Of a DNA stretch of 64,000 bases, positions 22,201 through 32,510 are shown in pieces. Positions within the stretch are counted from its first letter, which is position 1. Each line of letters starts with the position of its first letter. The position numbers were made by a program, and so were the translations under genes. Source of the DNA: Blepharisma stoltei (taxonomy: Eukaryota; Ciliophora; Heterotrichea; Heterotrichida; Blepharismidae); NCBI GenBank assembly GCA_914767885.1, contig CAJZBQ010000012.1:124001-188000 (forward strand). The letters run 5' to 3'. The notes under the pieces are model-generated. The model was not told where the DNA came from, did no database searches, and worked only from the letters and a program-made list of their open reading frames with translations.

Positions 22201-22823
22201 ATTTAGATAGGCCATGAGCAATTTCATGAAAAAAGGTGACGAAAAATCTAAAAGGGCAATAACATTACCAAGAAGAACAGCTGATATTACAACCTTTAAA
22301 TTTGCTAAAAATAGTGCTTTGAATAATTTGTGCCTGCTTAAGTCCCCCTTTAAATAGAACAGAATTTGAATTCCAATTTAAATGGACTAATTTTTTATTG
22401 AAAAACATTTATATTAAATTTTTCTCTTTCAAAAATATTAATTTCTTTTATAAAGAATTAATTCAAAAATTAATCAAATTAGCGTGAAAATTGTTTAAAT
22501 AGTGCACTTCTTTAATTAAATTAGGTAAAACCTATTATATAAAATTTAGTATTTTACCTATAAATTTTCCTATTAAAAATTAAAATTTTATTCCAATTTA
22601 TAAAGGGCGTAGTAAGTAAAAATGTTAATTTTTCATTTTCTGTAGATTCATCTTCAGGTAATTCATAGCAATCATCAATACTTACTTTAGATTTTTTGCC
22701 TATATTTAGGATTTCTCCTACTCAAGAAAATAAAAGCCTAGAGAAAAATGACGGACGAGATCGGGAAAGAGGATAGTAAGATTGGGGTCTTGGTGGCTCT
22801 TTGCCTCAAAGTTGTAATTCCAT
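16231..22823 (-). CDS. ABCC/MRP-type ABC transporter (about 1,199 aa, six eliminated segments)
   Basis: From ATG 22823 the gene reads TMD1-NBD1-TMD2-NBD2. It opens with LFSWVGEILNIGKK and YELPEDESTE, typical of the MRP linker before TMD1. NBD1 has Walker A GPVGCGKSS, signature LSGGQKAR, Walker B VYLLDDPLSSVD and the switch VTHRL; the Q-loop is changed to YAPSLDSWIQN. TMD2 includes APVNLFYDVTPIGRLLNRLSKD. NBD2 has GRTGSGKST, PQDPLVFNG, LSAGERQL, IILFDEATAGID and IAHRL. Segments 22339-22616, 21639-21732, 20559-20630, 19959-20263, 19368-19477 and the Merlin element with one target copy (17065-19198) must go; then 3,600 nt remain. Several Trp codons are TGA (LPWLAAQLMG). Such pumps export conjugates or organic anions; the substrate cannot be told. 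Confidence 0.93.
17074..17665. repeat. Merlin left terminal inverted repeat (about 592 bp)
   Basis: It is nearly identical to the reverse complement of 18611-19198. It contains about eight copies of AAGTCG or its complement (near 17125, 17174, 17215, 17257, 17332, 17417, 17595 and 17633), which look like spaced protein-binding sites. Confidence 0.9.
17683..18608 (-). pseudogene. Degenerate Merlin (IS1595-like) transposase
   Basis: The N-terminal zinc ribbon is clear: CDICHKPC, then CTLCNLSFSIRRRSIFSQS. The catalytic core follows, with the first Asp in TVELDETHI, the typical WLFGIFDRG, and the second Asp in FTDGWAAYRQLP. The third acidic site, expected in a TNHxEN-WSRLK block, is spread over two frames near 17830. 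The C-terminus KAYRNGFRPKNEKDL is in yet another frame. A TAG at 18285-18287 and at least two frameshifts make it inactive. It could only be mobilised in trans. Confidence 0.88.
18611..19198. repeat. Merlin right terminal inverted repeat (about 588 bp)
   Basis: Mirror copy of the left repeat with a few substitutions and indels, for example GGTTCAGCG against GGCTCAGCA at the tip. Confidence 0.9.
19368..19477. other. IES in ABCC gene, 110 bp
   Basis: TA at 19368-19369 and 19478-19479. Removal gives CDKTIFYSIAACKCWL in TMD2. Confidence 0.85.
19959..20263. mobile_element. MITE family A IES in ABCC gene, about 305 bp
   Basis: Ends read CTAACTCCCCAAAACCATTG and CTCACGGGGGGAGTA. The outermost hairpin motif is lost at the left end. 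The TA touching the right terminal repeat (20254-20255) would shift the frame; TA 20264-20265 or 20270-20271 keeps it. Confidence 0.82.
20559..20630. other. IES in ABCC gene, 72 bp
   Basis: TA at 20559-20560 and 20631-20632. Removal gives ISENLIRKRIVSQEP between NBD1 and TMD2. Confidence 0.8.
21639..21732. other. IES in ABCC gene, 94 bp
   Basis: TA at 21639-21640 and 21733-21734. Removal restores LLLLKMVKAYVWENFF, the conserved IKMYAWE-like helix of ABCC proteins. Confidence 0.87.
22339..22616. mobile_element. MITE family D IES in ABCC gene, 278 bp
   Basis: Ends are AGTCCCCCTTTAAATAGAAC and, inverted, CGCCCTTTATAAATTGGAAT. Frame requires the cut at TA 22617-22618, 7 bp outside the terminal repeat. 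Removal gives TFLSRHKLFKALFLANLK. Confidence 0.8.
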
Positions 22824-23213
22824 TTTAAACTGTATCGATATATGATATAAGTTCTATCTGGGAGTTATATAAATATTACTTATATAAGAAATTTTATGAG
22901 TTCGTCAAGAATCCAGTTATAAATTACCACAAAATCATAAGCTAATCTACTCATTAATTCAGTATAGCACGAACATGCTATTAACTCACTATTCTTCTGA
23001 CATCTCCGATATAGTTGAGGGATTGGTTTGCCAACAAATATTGGTAAAGCCAACTCCAGGACTATTAAATCTCGAATCGTGTGGATTTGTCATTCTTGAA
23101 GTTGGTATTAACAATACATGTGGCAAAATCAATCTCCGACTCTAAGAAGATATCAGGAGCATAGAGGGCAATAGTGAGCTCACTCTATATCTCTTATAAA
23201 TTACCATCTCCGT
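22824..23213. other. Region with unclear coding status
   Basis: It lies between the ABCC start and the coiled-coil gene end. Three ATCTCCG blocks recur on the plus strand (about 23000, 23132 and 23207). Several frames on both strands are open over 40-70 codons, but none could be extended or assigned. Confidence 0.4.
22975..23145 (+). CDS. Possible small ORF (56 aa)
   Basis: ATG to TAA, starting MLLTHYSSDISDIVEG and continuing CQQILVKPTPGLLNL. The composition looks protein-like, but opposite-strand frames overlap it and no family is recognised. It could be part of a gene whose other parts lie beyond an unseen IES. Confidence 0.25.
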   Translation: MLLTHYSSDISDIVEGLVCQQILVKPTPGLLNLESCGFVILEVGINNTCGKINLRL

Positions 23214-24604
23214 CTATATGTGGAATAAGCAGAGATGCGACTTGAACATCATTTTTTCACTCAATGTTCTCGGTCTTCTTATATGCCTTTCCCTCTTAAA
23301 AATTTTAACAGGAGTTTCCGCTTTCTTTGGCCTCCTCACAACTTCCTCTTCCTCATCACTTAAGTTAATCAAAATATTATTCGTCCCATCCTCATCCACC
23401 AGCTCTGAATCTGACTCAATCCCCAGCAAACTGCTTGCAAACAGCGAAGAATCATCATCAGCTTTTAGTACTGGTGACATCGGTATAATGGAAGGCCCAT
23501 CCACAAACATGCTTTTTCTCAATGCAAAAGAGTTGATCATAAATGACATCTTGCTCCTGTCATTTTCGAAATCTCCTAACTCCCCCCCCTCCGTGAGTGA
23601 GCAAAACCATTAGAAAAATCCCTATTTTTTGCCCAAAAACCCACCCTCCGTGAGTGAACAAAAAATTTTTTTAATAGAAAAAAAATTTTATGGAAAAAAT
23701 ATTTGATATATAAATGATAATTATTATAATGAAATCTAGAGCTAATTCTGTTTAATTTTTAAACGAATTGCTTTTTAAAACATAAATTTTATAAATTAAA
23801 TTAATATTTGCTTTCAAATTTTTGCGAATTAGATTTTTTTTAATTTCGAAAAAAAAAATTTTTTATAAAATTTATATGTAAATTTTTTTAAAAAAAAAAA
23901 AATTAACCCCCCTCCGTGAGTGAACAAAATTTTTTTGTTCACTCACGGAGGGGGGGGAGTAAAAAGTTATTAAATTCTTCATTGTCCTCATTGGCTTCAT
24001 GCACAATATGCTGAAATTTTTGCAAGGCTTGTTCTTGGTTCTGAAAAACTTTTTTCAATTCTGCAATTTGGGCTTTTAAAGCTTGGACTGTATTGGACTC
24101 GCTTTTTGAACTATCATTGCTTACTATAGAAAAATTCTGCTCTGAAATGCTGGCAGAAGCATGGGTGCTTGCAGTGCGCTTTTGTGAGGACTGAAGCTGG
24201 TTGATATCTTTTTCCATGGCTTCGATTTTTTGTTTGGCTGATTCATTTTCAGATAAAAATGATTCACTTTCTTGCTCAAGACTGAATAAATTTTATAATG
24301 ATTTTCATTATATTGATGATATTTATTAGAAAATAATAGAATTAATTAAAAAAAAAGGATACTTTTCAAGTTCTTTTTGATGGAGGAGTTTTTTCTGCTT
24401 TAGAGATTCAACGTATTCGTTGGCTTTGGAGAGTTTGATAGAAACTTCATCCATGGCATTTTCGTATTCGATGAGATTTTCAGGCTTCTCGAGGCCATAG
24501 TTGTCATAGAGACTGTCGCGACTGTCTTGACTAGACAAAGACTCTTTATTTTCTAGGTCATTTTCGATGTTTGGTTCAGGACAATTTTCGATAGCTTGTG
24601 ACAT
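23214..24604 (-). CDS. Acidic coiled-coil protein (315 aa, two IESs)
   Basis: Three open pieces fuse into 948 nt after removing 24287-24346 (60 bp) and 23577-23959 (383 bp). The N-terminus is acidic (NIENDLENKESLSSQDSRDS). The centre is a long coiled coil from about residue 45 to 180 (EVSIKLSKANEYVESLKQKK; ALKAQIAELKKVFQNQEQAL). The C-terminal part holds an acidic ILINLSDEEEEVVRRPKK stretch. The last 12 residues (MMFKSHLCLFHI) read oddly, and a +1 shift at an A-run there would open an alternative end (DVQVASLLIPHIDGDGN), so the 3' end is uncertain. No function is assigned. Confidence 0.75.
23577..23959. mobile_element. MITE family A IES, 383 bp
   Basis: TA at 23577-23578 and 23960-23961. Left end: two direct copies of CCTCCGTGAGTGA (23588 and 23645). 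Right end: the motif and its complement as a hairpin around 23910-23957. Removal gives EEFNNFLGDFENDRSKM. Confidence 0.93.
24287..24346. other. IES, 60 bp
   Basis: TA at 24287-24288 and 24347-24348. The only combination that keeps frame gives LEKYPFFLFSLEQESESF. Confidence 0.75.
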
Positions 24605-24885
24605 TTGTTAATGTTTATATAAATGTTGTTTTGGATTTTCACTGAATATTATTATGTAGGGAAAATTAAATAAAGCTAGCTAGGAAATTAATTTTGAGAC
24701 GAAGATAGGGATTGGTAGCATTTATAGCAGGGTTTTGAGGGATAAATAAAGAATGGTGACATAAATGAATCTTCATTGACGGATTTTAGTGGATAATAAT
24801 TTTCCTATTTTTTATTCTTAAATATACATGATGTGTAGCTTAAAACAGCTAGGATTTATTGTATAGGTTTAAATTTATTCTTTCT

Positions 24886-25241
24886 TACTCCCCCCCCATC
24901 CTTGATCGAACGACTCGCCATCGTTCGATCAAGATGGGGTTTAAAAAAAATTTATATATAAAATATATATATATATTTTTTTTATTTACTTCTAAAAAAG
25001 AGGGTTAAGAGTATTTAATAATTTATTTTTACTTCGGATGGTTGATTCCTCAGCTTTCTGTCGTCTCAAAGTCTCTGAAAACAACTTCATTATGTACATC
25101 TTCCCAAGCTTTTGATAACTATTATATTTTTATATATATAAAATTTTGCATGATATGAAAATCGATCAAGGATGGTGGTTAATTTCCCCAATTTTTAGGA
25201 ATTTTTACAGTCAATCGTTCGATCAAGGATGGGGGGGGAGT
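24886..25241. mobile_element. MITE family B, 356 bp, intergenic
   Basis: TA-bounded. The left end is a hairpin of CCATCCTTGATCGAACGA with its complement (24888-24947). The right end has two direct copies in inverse orientation (about 25162 and 25214). The interior matches the larger copy at 38394-39412. Confidence 0.92.
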
Positions 25242-25274
25242 TAAAGATTTTGCTGGTCTATCATGTATGAGACT

Positions 25275-25366
25275 TATAGGGTTTTACCCTTAATAGCCCG
25301 ATAAGGGCAGATGATTCCACCGGTAATCATCCGCCCTTATCGGGCTATTAAGGGTAAAGCCCTATA
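25275..25366. repeat. Near-perfect 92-bp palindrome, GC-rich stem
   Basis: Arms of about 42 nt: TATAGGGTTTTACCCTTAAT and on to GATGATT pair with AATCAT...CCCTATA, with an 8-nt centre CCACCGGT. Only a few mismatches. It starts and ends at TATA. It is far more GC-rich than its surroundings and contains internal repeats of CCCTTA. Confidence 0.9.
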
Positions 25367-25639
25367 ACTATTTTTATCAAAAATGTTGCATTATGAAAAG
25401 GTTAGCAAAATCCCTGCCTTAGAAAATATTTAATTTAATATTCCTTGAAAATATCATATTATGATAAAAAATTTTCAAGTAAGCTAATAAGAGGCTTCTA
25501 TCTATTTTTACGATTTCACTCAACATCATAAATAATCTCTCTCTATCCCCTCAAATTACTATAAAAGTTATAAAATTAAAAAACGCGGTTTCTATTAGAC
25601 TATGACTAAGATACTATTAAATTAATCCGATTATTCTTC

Positions 25640-27712
25640 TTATACTTGTCGACATATAAGACTCTTCATATTCCTTATTTGTGAGCTGATTCCTTGTCTA
25701 TCATCTTCATCAAGATTAAACTCAGACAGCGTGCTATCAAACAAATCGCAATAGCAATCAAACTCCATCCCCAAAATCCCTTTAATAGCATGCGCTGCCC
25801 TCAGCTGTCTCCTAAATTCCAAATTAACTTTCCCATTCAGGATTCTAAACATCCCCACCACAATCTGTTCGAAGCTTTCTAGCTTCGAATTTTTGAAGTG
25901 TTTGTTTAATATTTCACTTGCTAATACTTTTTTGTACAACGATATAATAAACTTGTTTCAGAAGTCGATCCCTCCGTATTTATCAATGATATCTTGCTCT
26001 TTTATTTTCGCTATTTTTACGTTGAGAGCCATTTCGTCGAAGTTGTCGACGGTTTCTGTGAAAACTTTTCGTGAGTAGACGAGTCGCTTGTCGTCGTTCA
26101 TAAGGCGGTCTAAATGAGTTGTGGAACGGGATTGGATAAGACGGGGAGAAACAGGACATGGAGTGAGCGGCTCTCGTAGCGGACATTTGACGAAGTTGTA
26201 ACTGTTGAGGTAGTCTTGGATGCTTTCTTCTTTATTTAGAGGGCTGAGCCTTGTAGGGGATTTTTGAGCATTAAGTCTGTCTATTTTTGCGTTAACTTTA
26301 TTGAGGCGCTCCATTAGGTCTTTTTCTGATACAGGGTCGTGGTCGATTTTCTTAGGCTTTGTCCTTATTTTGAAAGGGCATGGTAAACGGGAGTCTTCTT
26401 CTTTTATTTCACACAAAGGTGAGTCATTGACACAAGATTCCTGACGTCTAAGCTCAGAATCATTACTGTGGATGCTTGATTCTGACCTTTCATATAGATC
26501 AGGAGTCCTGGATTTATCCATCACTGCTTTTCTCCTATTCTTTTCATGGTCTGCAGGCACCATATAGTCAACAAAATGCTCTTTGCATTCTAACAGAAAC
26601 CAATTATTGTTCTTGTCCTTAATAAAATCAAGGACAAGCCCTTTAAGTCCATGATGTTTAAATACTTCCCAATTCAAAAACTCCACAATTTGGTCTACCA
26701 TCAGCTCAATTTCTGCGATTTTTGCGTAGCTTTCCATCGCATAGCAGCTCTCCACATCTTTTGTAAAAACAATGTACTCTTTATTATGGTCTTCAGGACC
26801 TGAAGTATCTGTTGAGGACGTAGGAGGTTCATATGCATCATAATTTTGTGTATATTTTGCTACAGCTGATGTGAATGATTTTTTGAAATTTGATTCTTCG
26901 CCACTGCTGTGTTGAGAATGGTCGATCATTGTGAGATTTTTTTTACTCCCAGGCGTTTTTGAGTTTGGCCTGAATGGGCAATTTGCTGATTGAGATACAG
27001 GGTTCATCATCCCAGCATTCTTGAAATCTGTTATCTTTCCTCGCTTGAAGGTCAGACCTGGAATCATGGTCACGCTTTTCTTAAGTCTTCTTGATACCTT
27101 TTTGCGGTTTGTGATAGTAAAATACTTGTTTTTCATGCCTTTCCTCCACAAAACTCTTGTAATTGTGGCAGGATTGGTCTTGCTTTGGATAAAATACTGC
27201 AAAACTGCATGGTCTTCTGAGGAATTTCATAGTTTTTCTGCAATGTCAGCTGAAAAAATAGCAATCGCATCTTTGCCTGGGATTTTATAGCAAAAGGTAG
27301 GGAAGTCTGTGTCGTTTTTGACTGTTGTGAGACTCATGAATTCTTCAAAGGTGCTTTCTTTTGATTGGACAATTTTTTCTCTTTTAGTTTGTATCATGTA
27401 TAGCTCAGGGAGATGTTCGATTCTGACAAGACTTGTGGGGATATTCAAACTTAGCTTGGCAGAGTTTGCGTATTTTGCAAGCAGACTGAAGAGACTGATT
27501 TCCTGATGTTGGGAGGTCTTGGGAAGAAGATTGTTCAGCTTGGTAATCATGGTGTTTGTTGTGAAATCAGAGGTGGCACAGCTCAAAAGGGGTTTTTTAG
27601 AAGATTCTGATAGCATGGTCCTTAAATCTTCAGCAAAATGAATGTACTCGTTCTTCTCGGTCTCATTCTGATGAATGTCATTCAGGTGCTCTAAAATCTT
27701 AGGGAGATCCAT
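25640..27712 (-). CDS. Hypothetical protein (690 aa), no IES
   Basis: One frame from ATG 27712 to the stop at 25640 once two TGA codons are read as Trp (EKLWNSSEDHA and GIDFWNKFIISLYKKV). The N-terminal 160 residues and residues 310-420 look globular (IAEIELMVDQIVEFLNWEVF, then FLLECKEHFVDYM). Residues 210-300 and 430-560 are charged and Ser/Pro-rich. The C-terminal 120 residues are helical, ending IRNMKSLICRQV. No domain is recognised. It is the longest uninterrupted gene here. Confidence 0.8.
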
Positions 27713-29545
27713 TTGTGTATATTATTAAAAGTTAATTATTGTATGCCGTAATAAGATATAGCGACAAGTAAGTTTAATATGTACAGTATTTACTACAAAA
27801 TTCAGATTTTTTGAATTATGTGGAGATGCATGCATATCAACAATTAAAATTCAGCATGGCCATAATTATGATATAAAAGTGATAATAATATTGTGAAAAC
27901 TTAAATCGAAAATTCTGATTTCCTGCCTCTAGGCAAGCAAAACTATTAGGAATTTTTTTTTTGGAAAATTAATCCATTCTATTGAGCAATAATTTGTTTT
28001 ATTTACTTAATAGCTACAAAATTAAATCTTGTATTTTAAAGCTACATTTATCAATTGAATTACTTTTTTCAAAATATTAATAAATTGGCAAAACTCATAA
28101 AATGAAAATACTAATTCCGTCCATCAGACAAAAATTTTGCTTGGAGAGAGTAAGAACATAATTGCACTGAAAATAGAAAATGATTTATATAAAGCTTATA
28201 AAATAATCTAAATTGTTGCGTGCAAGCAAGTTAATTCAGCTAATCCAGTAGATAAAATGGCTGGATTATGTAATAGATTTAAGATGGAAAGTTTTGCGGC
28301 AAAGGTGACGAAGAATTGCTGATTAAGATTATAAATAGTTTACCATAAATAAAATTTCTATTTTATTAATATTCAATGTGATTAAAATACCCTTTAAAAA
28401 GTAATTTAGATACCAAACTCACTATTTTGGCTCACATAATTTTTGGGATTATATAAGGAACTCAAGATATATGATTAGCTCAATGCTAACACTCCCTTTG
28501 CTAGAGAGTAAAGCCATTTAAAAAATCCTACATTTGGGAAATACTCCTCTTTGATAGCGACAAATAATATTTTGATATACGTTTAAGGATAACTATGATG
28601 GCATCTTCTGCTAATTCTATTGAATATAGACAACTTGCTTCCTAAAATATAAAATTAATTAGATACTTCATTGCAAGTATTTTAATCATAATAGAATTCA
28701 CTAAACACAAAAAGTTTGCTTCCTCATTATCAAGTAGCTACACAACATAGTCCCTCAATTCTACATTGACGTAAAATAAACTGTGAGAAGTAAGGAGATA
28801 CTTCGCACCATTGCTCACCAATGCCATTGGTAAAAATATCTCTTCTGGTGCAGCAGCTTTTTTAAATCCATTGCTAAAAGCCATAATTTAATTAGTCTAT
28901 ATCTCCAATTATAGGAAATAATTATTGTCATTATTTCTAAATTTTTATATATATACTTATTTCTTACTTTAATTTAAAGATCTTTAGTGAGAAAAATAAT
29001 AAAAATAAAAGAGATTGGCGGAAATAAATTGTAAAAATAATTTACTCTTGTATATAATTCATTTAAGTAAATACTTGCTCTTACTTAAATATTATCTTAA
29101 TCTAAATTTGATTTTATTTATAATTAATTGGGAGTAAGCTCAAGTCTGTATTTCAAATATTCTGTTAATCAAATATATCAATTTCTTAAGAGTTGAAAAA
29201 GTCATTTGGCACAAAGGCTTATCAAAATGAGTTTCTTACATACTTTCTTCTTTTTATAAGCGAGATACCCAGAATAAATGGTCTTATAAAAACTAATTAA
29301 TAATTAATTTTAAGAGGTGTCAAATATAATATAACAATAGATATGTATATTCTTTGCCTATAATAATGCTTATATCAGTATTGCTCTGTAAACTCGAAAT
29401 AAATAAAAATAGGTATAGTGCGATAAGTGAAAATGAATAAATGCATTTAATCGAAAACTTTTTGATGAGATAGAATTGAAGAGATATAGGCTCTCTAAAC
29501 ATTATTTAGCATAATTTTATAGATGGCTAAGCTGCTTAGTTAATT
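27713..29545. other. Long intergenic region, 1.8 kb
   Basis: AT-rich. No convincing gene on either strand; the 60-aa frame at 29320-29502 is low-complexity. It holds one decayed MITE (from about 28488). Confidence 0.6.
28488..28690. mobile_element. Decayed MITE family A copy
   Basis: ACACTCCCTTTGCTAGAGAG..., GCCATTTAAAAAATCC, GATATACGTTTAAGGATAA and CTGCTAATTCTATTGAAT follow in the order of family A (CTCCCCC, CCATTAGAAAAATCC, GATATATAAGTGATAA, GAGCTAATTCTGTTTAAT), with many changes. The right end is not identifiable. Confidence 0.6.
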
Positions 29546-30586
29546 TTATCTTCTTGGAGGATTTGGTGTGAAAGTTCTCCAGTGCATTGAAGGGGCTGGG
29601 CGATTTCCAAGCAAGTCTTCAATTCTCGCAAGAACTTCAGGTGTTAACTTTTTCATAACATCTACAGCACCAAGATTGTCATCAAGATGATGAGAAGCAC
29701 TAGCACCCATAATTGCAGTAGAAACATCAGGATTTTTAATTACCCAAGAAAGAGCAAGTTGTGCTTGTGAGCATCCTAGCTCATCTGCTAAAGCTTTTAA
29801 TCCAGTCAAAGTTTTAATAGCAGCTTCTTTTCTGCTTCCAATATGTTTGTCATACCATTGTCTAAACAAAGCAGTAAATGGGCTGCTTTCGAGTCTTCCA
29901 GCTGGAATATTTCCATCATTGTATCTTCCTGACAAAAGTCCTCCACACATAGGAGACCAAACAGTTGTTCCTAGTCCATATTGGTCGAATAAAGGCACAT
30001 AATCTCTCTCAACAATTCCTCTTTCGAACATATGATACTCGCATTGCTCAACAATTGGAGGAATCCATCCATGTTTTTCACAAATTGCAAAACACTCAGA
30101 GATCTGCTGAGGAGTAAAGGCAGAAGTTCCCCAATAGAATGCTTTATCGCTCTCTATGATTTCATTGATAATTCTGATAGACTCTTCAAGTGGGACTTCT
30201 GGATCGAATCTGTGGAGGTAAAGTACATCAACATAGTCAAGCTGCATTCTTTCTAAGGAATGATCAATTGCTTGTCTTATCCTTTTGCGACTCAATCCTT
30301 GGATTCCGAATCCTGAAGGGGCTAACTTAGTAGTTATAATAAGATCATCTCTGTCATATCCCCCTTGCTTGAAATTCCTTCCAAGGACTGTTTCAGCGAT
30401 TCCGAGGCCATAAAATTCAGCTGTATCAAAAAAATTGACTCCTCGTCTGATGCACTTGTCGACGCACTCAAAGTTCCATTGCTCAGTACCATCACCCCAT
30501 CCGCTTGTCATATTGCCGAAGCTGAGGACTGAAACTTTTAGTCCTGACCTTCCAAGATATCGATATTCCATTGATTCAGACTCCAT
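29546..30586 (-). CDS. Aldo-keto reductase, Kv-beta/AKR6-like, copy 1
   Basis: An uninterrupted 346-aa protein of the aldo-keto reductase fold, closest in style to the potassium-channel beta-subunit/YghZ group: YRYLGRSGLKVSVLSFGNM at the N-terminus and GSRKEAA...LTGLKALADELG near the C-terminus. The catalytic tetrad is present: D54 and Y59 (FFDTAEFYG), K87 (IITTKL), H125 (LYLHRFD). These enzymes reduce aldehydes or ketones with NADPH. Kv-beta proteins also bind channels, but the N-terminal inactivation peptide is absent, so a soluble reductase is likelier. It is the leftmost of five tandem copies on the minus strand and has no IES. Confidence 0.95.
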   Translation of the reverse strand: MESESMEYRYLGRSGLKVSVLSFGNMTSGWGDGTEQWNFECVDKCIRRGVNFFDTAEFYGLGIAETVLGRNFKQGGYDRDDLIITTKLAPSGFGIQGLSRKRIRQAIDHSLERMQLDYVDVLYLHRFDPEVPLEESIRIINEIIESDKAFYWGTSAFTPQQISECFAICEKHGWIPPIVEQCEYHMFERGIVERDYVPLFDQYGLGTTVWSPMCGGLLSGRYNDGNIPAGRLESSPFTALFRQWYDKHIGSRKEAAIKTLTGLKALADELGCSQAQLALSWVIKNPDVSTAIMGASASHHLDDNLGAVDVMKKLTPEVLARIEDLLGNRPAPSMHWRTFTPNPPRR

Positions 30587-31096
30587 TTTTCCTTTATTAA
30601 TTTACTCTCCCTCAATTCTGAAGTTTTGTTAAAAAATGGCTCTATGCAACAAATTTTCTTATAATTATGACTGATCGATTAAAATAATTTTATAAAACAG
30701 TAATGATTATTTATAGTAGTTTTATTTTGGATTTGCTTATTAAATAAAAATTAATTATCCATCTCTATTAAATTCTAATTTTCAGAAACTGAATTTTCTT
30801 ATTAAGCTGCTTTATTTCAAATATATTAAATTTTTATAATTATTTTTGCTATTAGTTAGTAAAAGCGCCGTAAGTCAATTTTTCTACCAATTCTTGATTT
30901 TTCTCATAGCATTTAAGGAAATGGCAGCTATTATAATTATAAAAATGCTAGCTTTATTAAAATTTTGATTTCAGCATATTTTTTAAAATCCATATCAAAA
31001 CTAGAAACAAATGCTTATCAATATTAGATTTTCTATTATAAGTGATTTATGATTCCATTATTGATTATGAGCTTTTGATATATCTAATGTGATGTC
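30587..31096. other. Intergenic between AKR copies 1 and 2
   Basis: About 510 bp of AT-rich DNA. No MITE ends, ORFs or repeats recognised. Confidence 0.6.
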
Positions 31097-32137
31097 TTAT
31101 CTTCTTGGAGTATTTGGCGTGAAATTTCTTCAGTTCATTGATGGTGTTGGCCTATTACCAAGAAGATCTTCAATTCTTGCAAGAATTTCTGGTGTCAATT
31201 TTTTCATGGCATCAACTGCACCAAGGTTATCATCAAGGTGTCTAGGCGAGCTAGCACCCATAATTGCAGTAGACACATCAGGGTTTTTAATTACCCATGC
31301 TATTGCTAATTGTGCTTGAGAGCAGCCTAATTCGTCTGCTACAGTTTTTAACCCAGTCAAAGTCCTAATAGCTGCTTCTTTTCTGCTTCCAATATATTTA
31401 TCATAACATTCCTTAAAATAATCAAGAAATGGACTATTTATTAGTCTTCCTTCAGGAATATTTCCATCATTATATCTTCCAGACAAAAATCCTTGACATA
31501 AAGGAGACCAAACTGTAGTCCCTAGCCCGTATTGGTCAAATACAGGAGCATAATCTCTTTCAAACGTTCCTCTATCAAACATATGATATTCACACTGCTC
31601 CACAATTGGAGGAATCCATCCATGCTTTTCGCAAATTGCAAAACATTCAGAAATTTGCTGAGGTGTAAAATCAGAGGTGCCTCAATAAAACGCTTTATCA
31701 TTATCTATGATTTCGTTAATAACTCTTATAGACTCTTCAAGTGGGACTTCTGGATCAAATTTATGAATGTATAAGACATCAACATAATCAAGCTGCATTC
31801 TTTCTAAGGAATTATCAATTGCTTGTCTCATCCTTTTACGACTAAGTCCTTGAATTCCGAATCCAGATGGATTCAGCTTTGTAGTGATAATAAGATCATC
31901 TCTATCGTACCCTCCTTGCTTTATATTTTTGCCAAGAATTGTTTCAGCAACTCCAAGGCCATAAATCTCAGCAGTATCAAAAAAATTGACTCCATTTCTT
32001 ATGCATTTATCTGTGCAATTGAAATTTCAATCCTCAGAACCTTCTGCTCAACTACTGGTCATATTCCCGAAACCGAGCACTGAAACTTTTAAGCCTGATA
32101 TACCAAGATATCGATATTCCATTGACTCAGTTTCCAT
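31097..32137 (-). CDS. Aldo-keto reductase, copy 2
   Basis: From ATG 32137 to TAA 31097-31099 the frame is exactly 1,041 nt, as in copy 1, with no IES. Trp codons are often TGA: SSWAEGSEDWNF, FYWGTSDF and SMNWRNFTPN need TGA=Trp at sites where copy 1 has TGG. The tetrad is kept (FFDTAEIYG, ITTKL, IHKFD). In place of copy 1's HRFD it has HKFD. It is probably active. Confidence 0.93.
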
Positions 32138-32167
32138 TTTTACTCTATTTTATTTTCTCCTGCTTAC

Positions 32168-32510
32168 TAGCTCCCCCTTCGTGAGTGAGCAAAGCCATTG
32201 GAAAAATAACTATTTTTTTATGGAAAAACTCTATGAGTAGGTAATATATGCAATTTTTTATAAAATATACCTAATTACAATAAGCAGAAACATACATACT
32301 GATAGTCATTATCCTTTTTATATGTAAAATAGGATAACGGCTAATCAGTATGGATGTTTTTATTAGGTATATTTTTTTATATATAAGTGGTAGTTATTAT
32401 AATGAAATCATTGCTAATTCTGTTTGAATTTTAAACACCTTGCTTTTCAAAACATAAATTAAATTAATTTTCGTTTCTAATTTTTAAAACTTGGAATAAG
32501 GCTTTGTTAA
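32168..32510. mobile_element. Partly decayed MITE family A with an internal foldback
   Basis: It starts GCTCCCCCTTCGTGAGTGAG and contains GCCATTGGAAAAATAACTA and GAAATCATTGCTAATTCTGT, the family A order. The right terminal hairpin is missing. A 114-bp foldback sits inside (32262-32375). Confidence 0.75.
32262..32375. repeat. 114-bp foldback element inside a MITE
   Basis: AAAATATACCTAAT (left) pairs with ATTAGGTATATTTT (right); further inside AAACATACATACTGAT pairs with ATCAGTATGGATGTTT, and ATTATCCTTTT with AAAATAGGAT. The arms cover nearly the whole length. Other family A copies lack it. Confidence 0.85.

Noticed and set aside
26256-27290. Plus-strand ORFs opposite the 690-aa gene
   Set aside because: Low-quality composition, fully overlapped by a long coding frame on the other strand.
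29320-29502. 60-aa minus ORF
   Set aside because: Low-complexity hydrophobic text in AT-rich spacer, no support.
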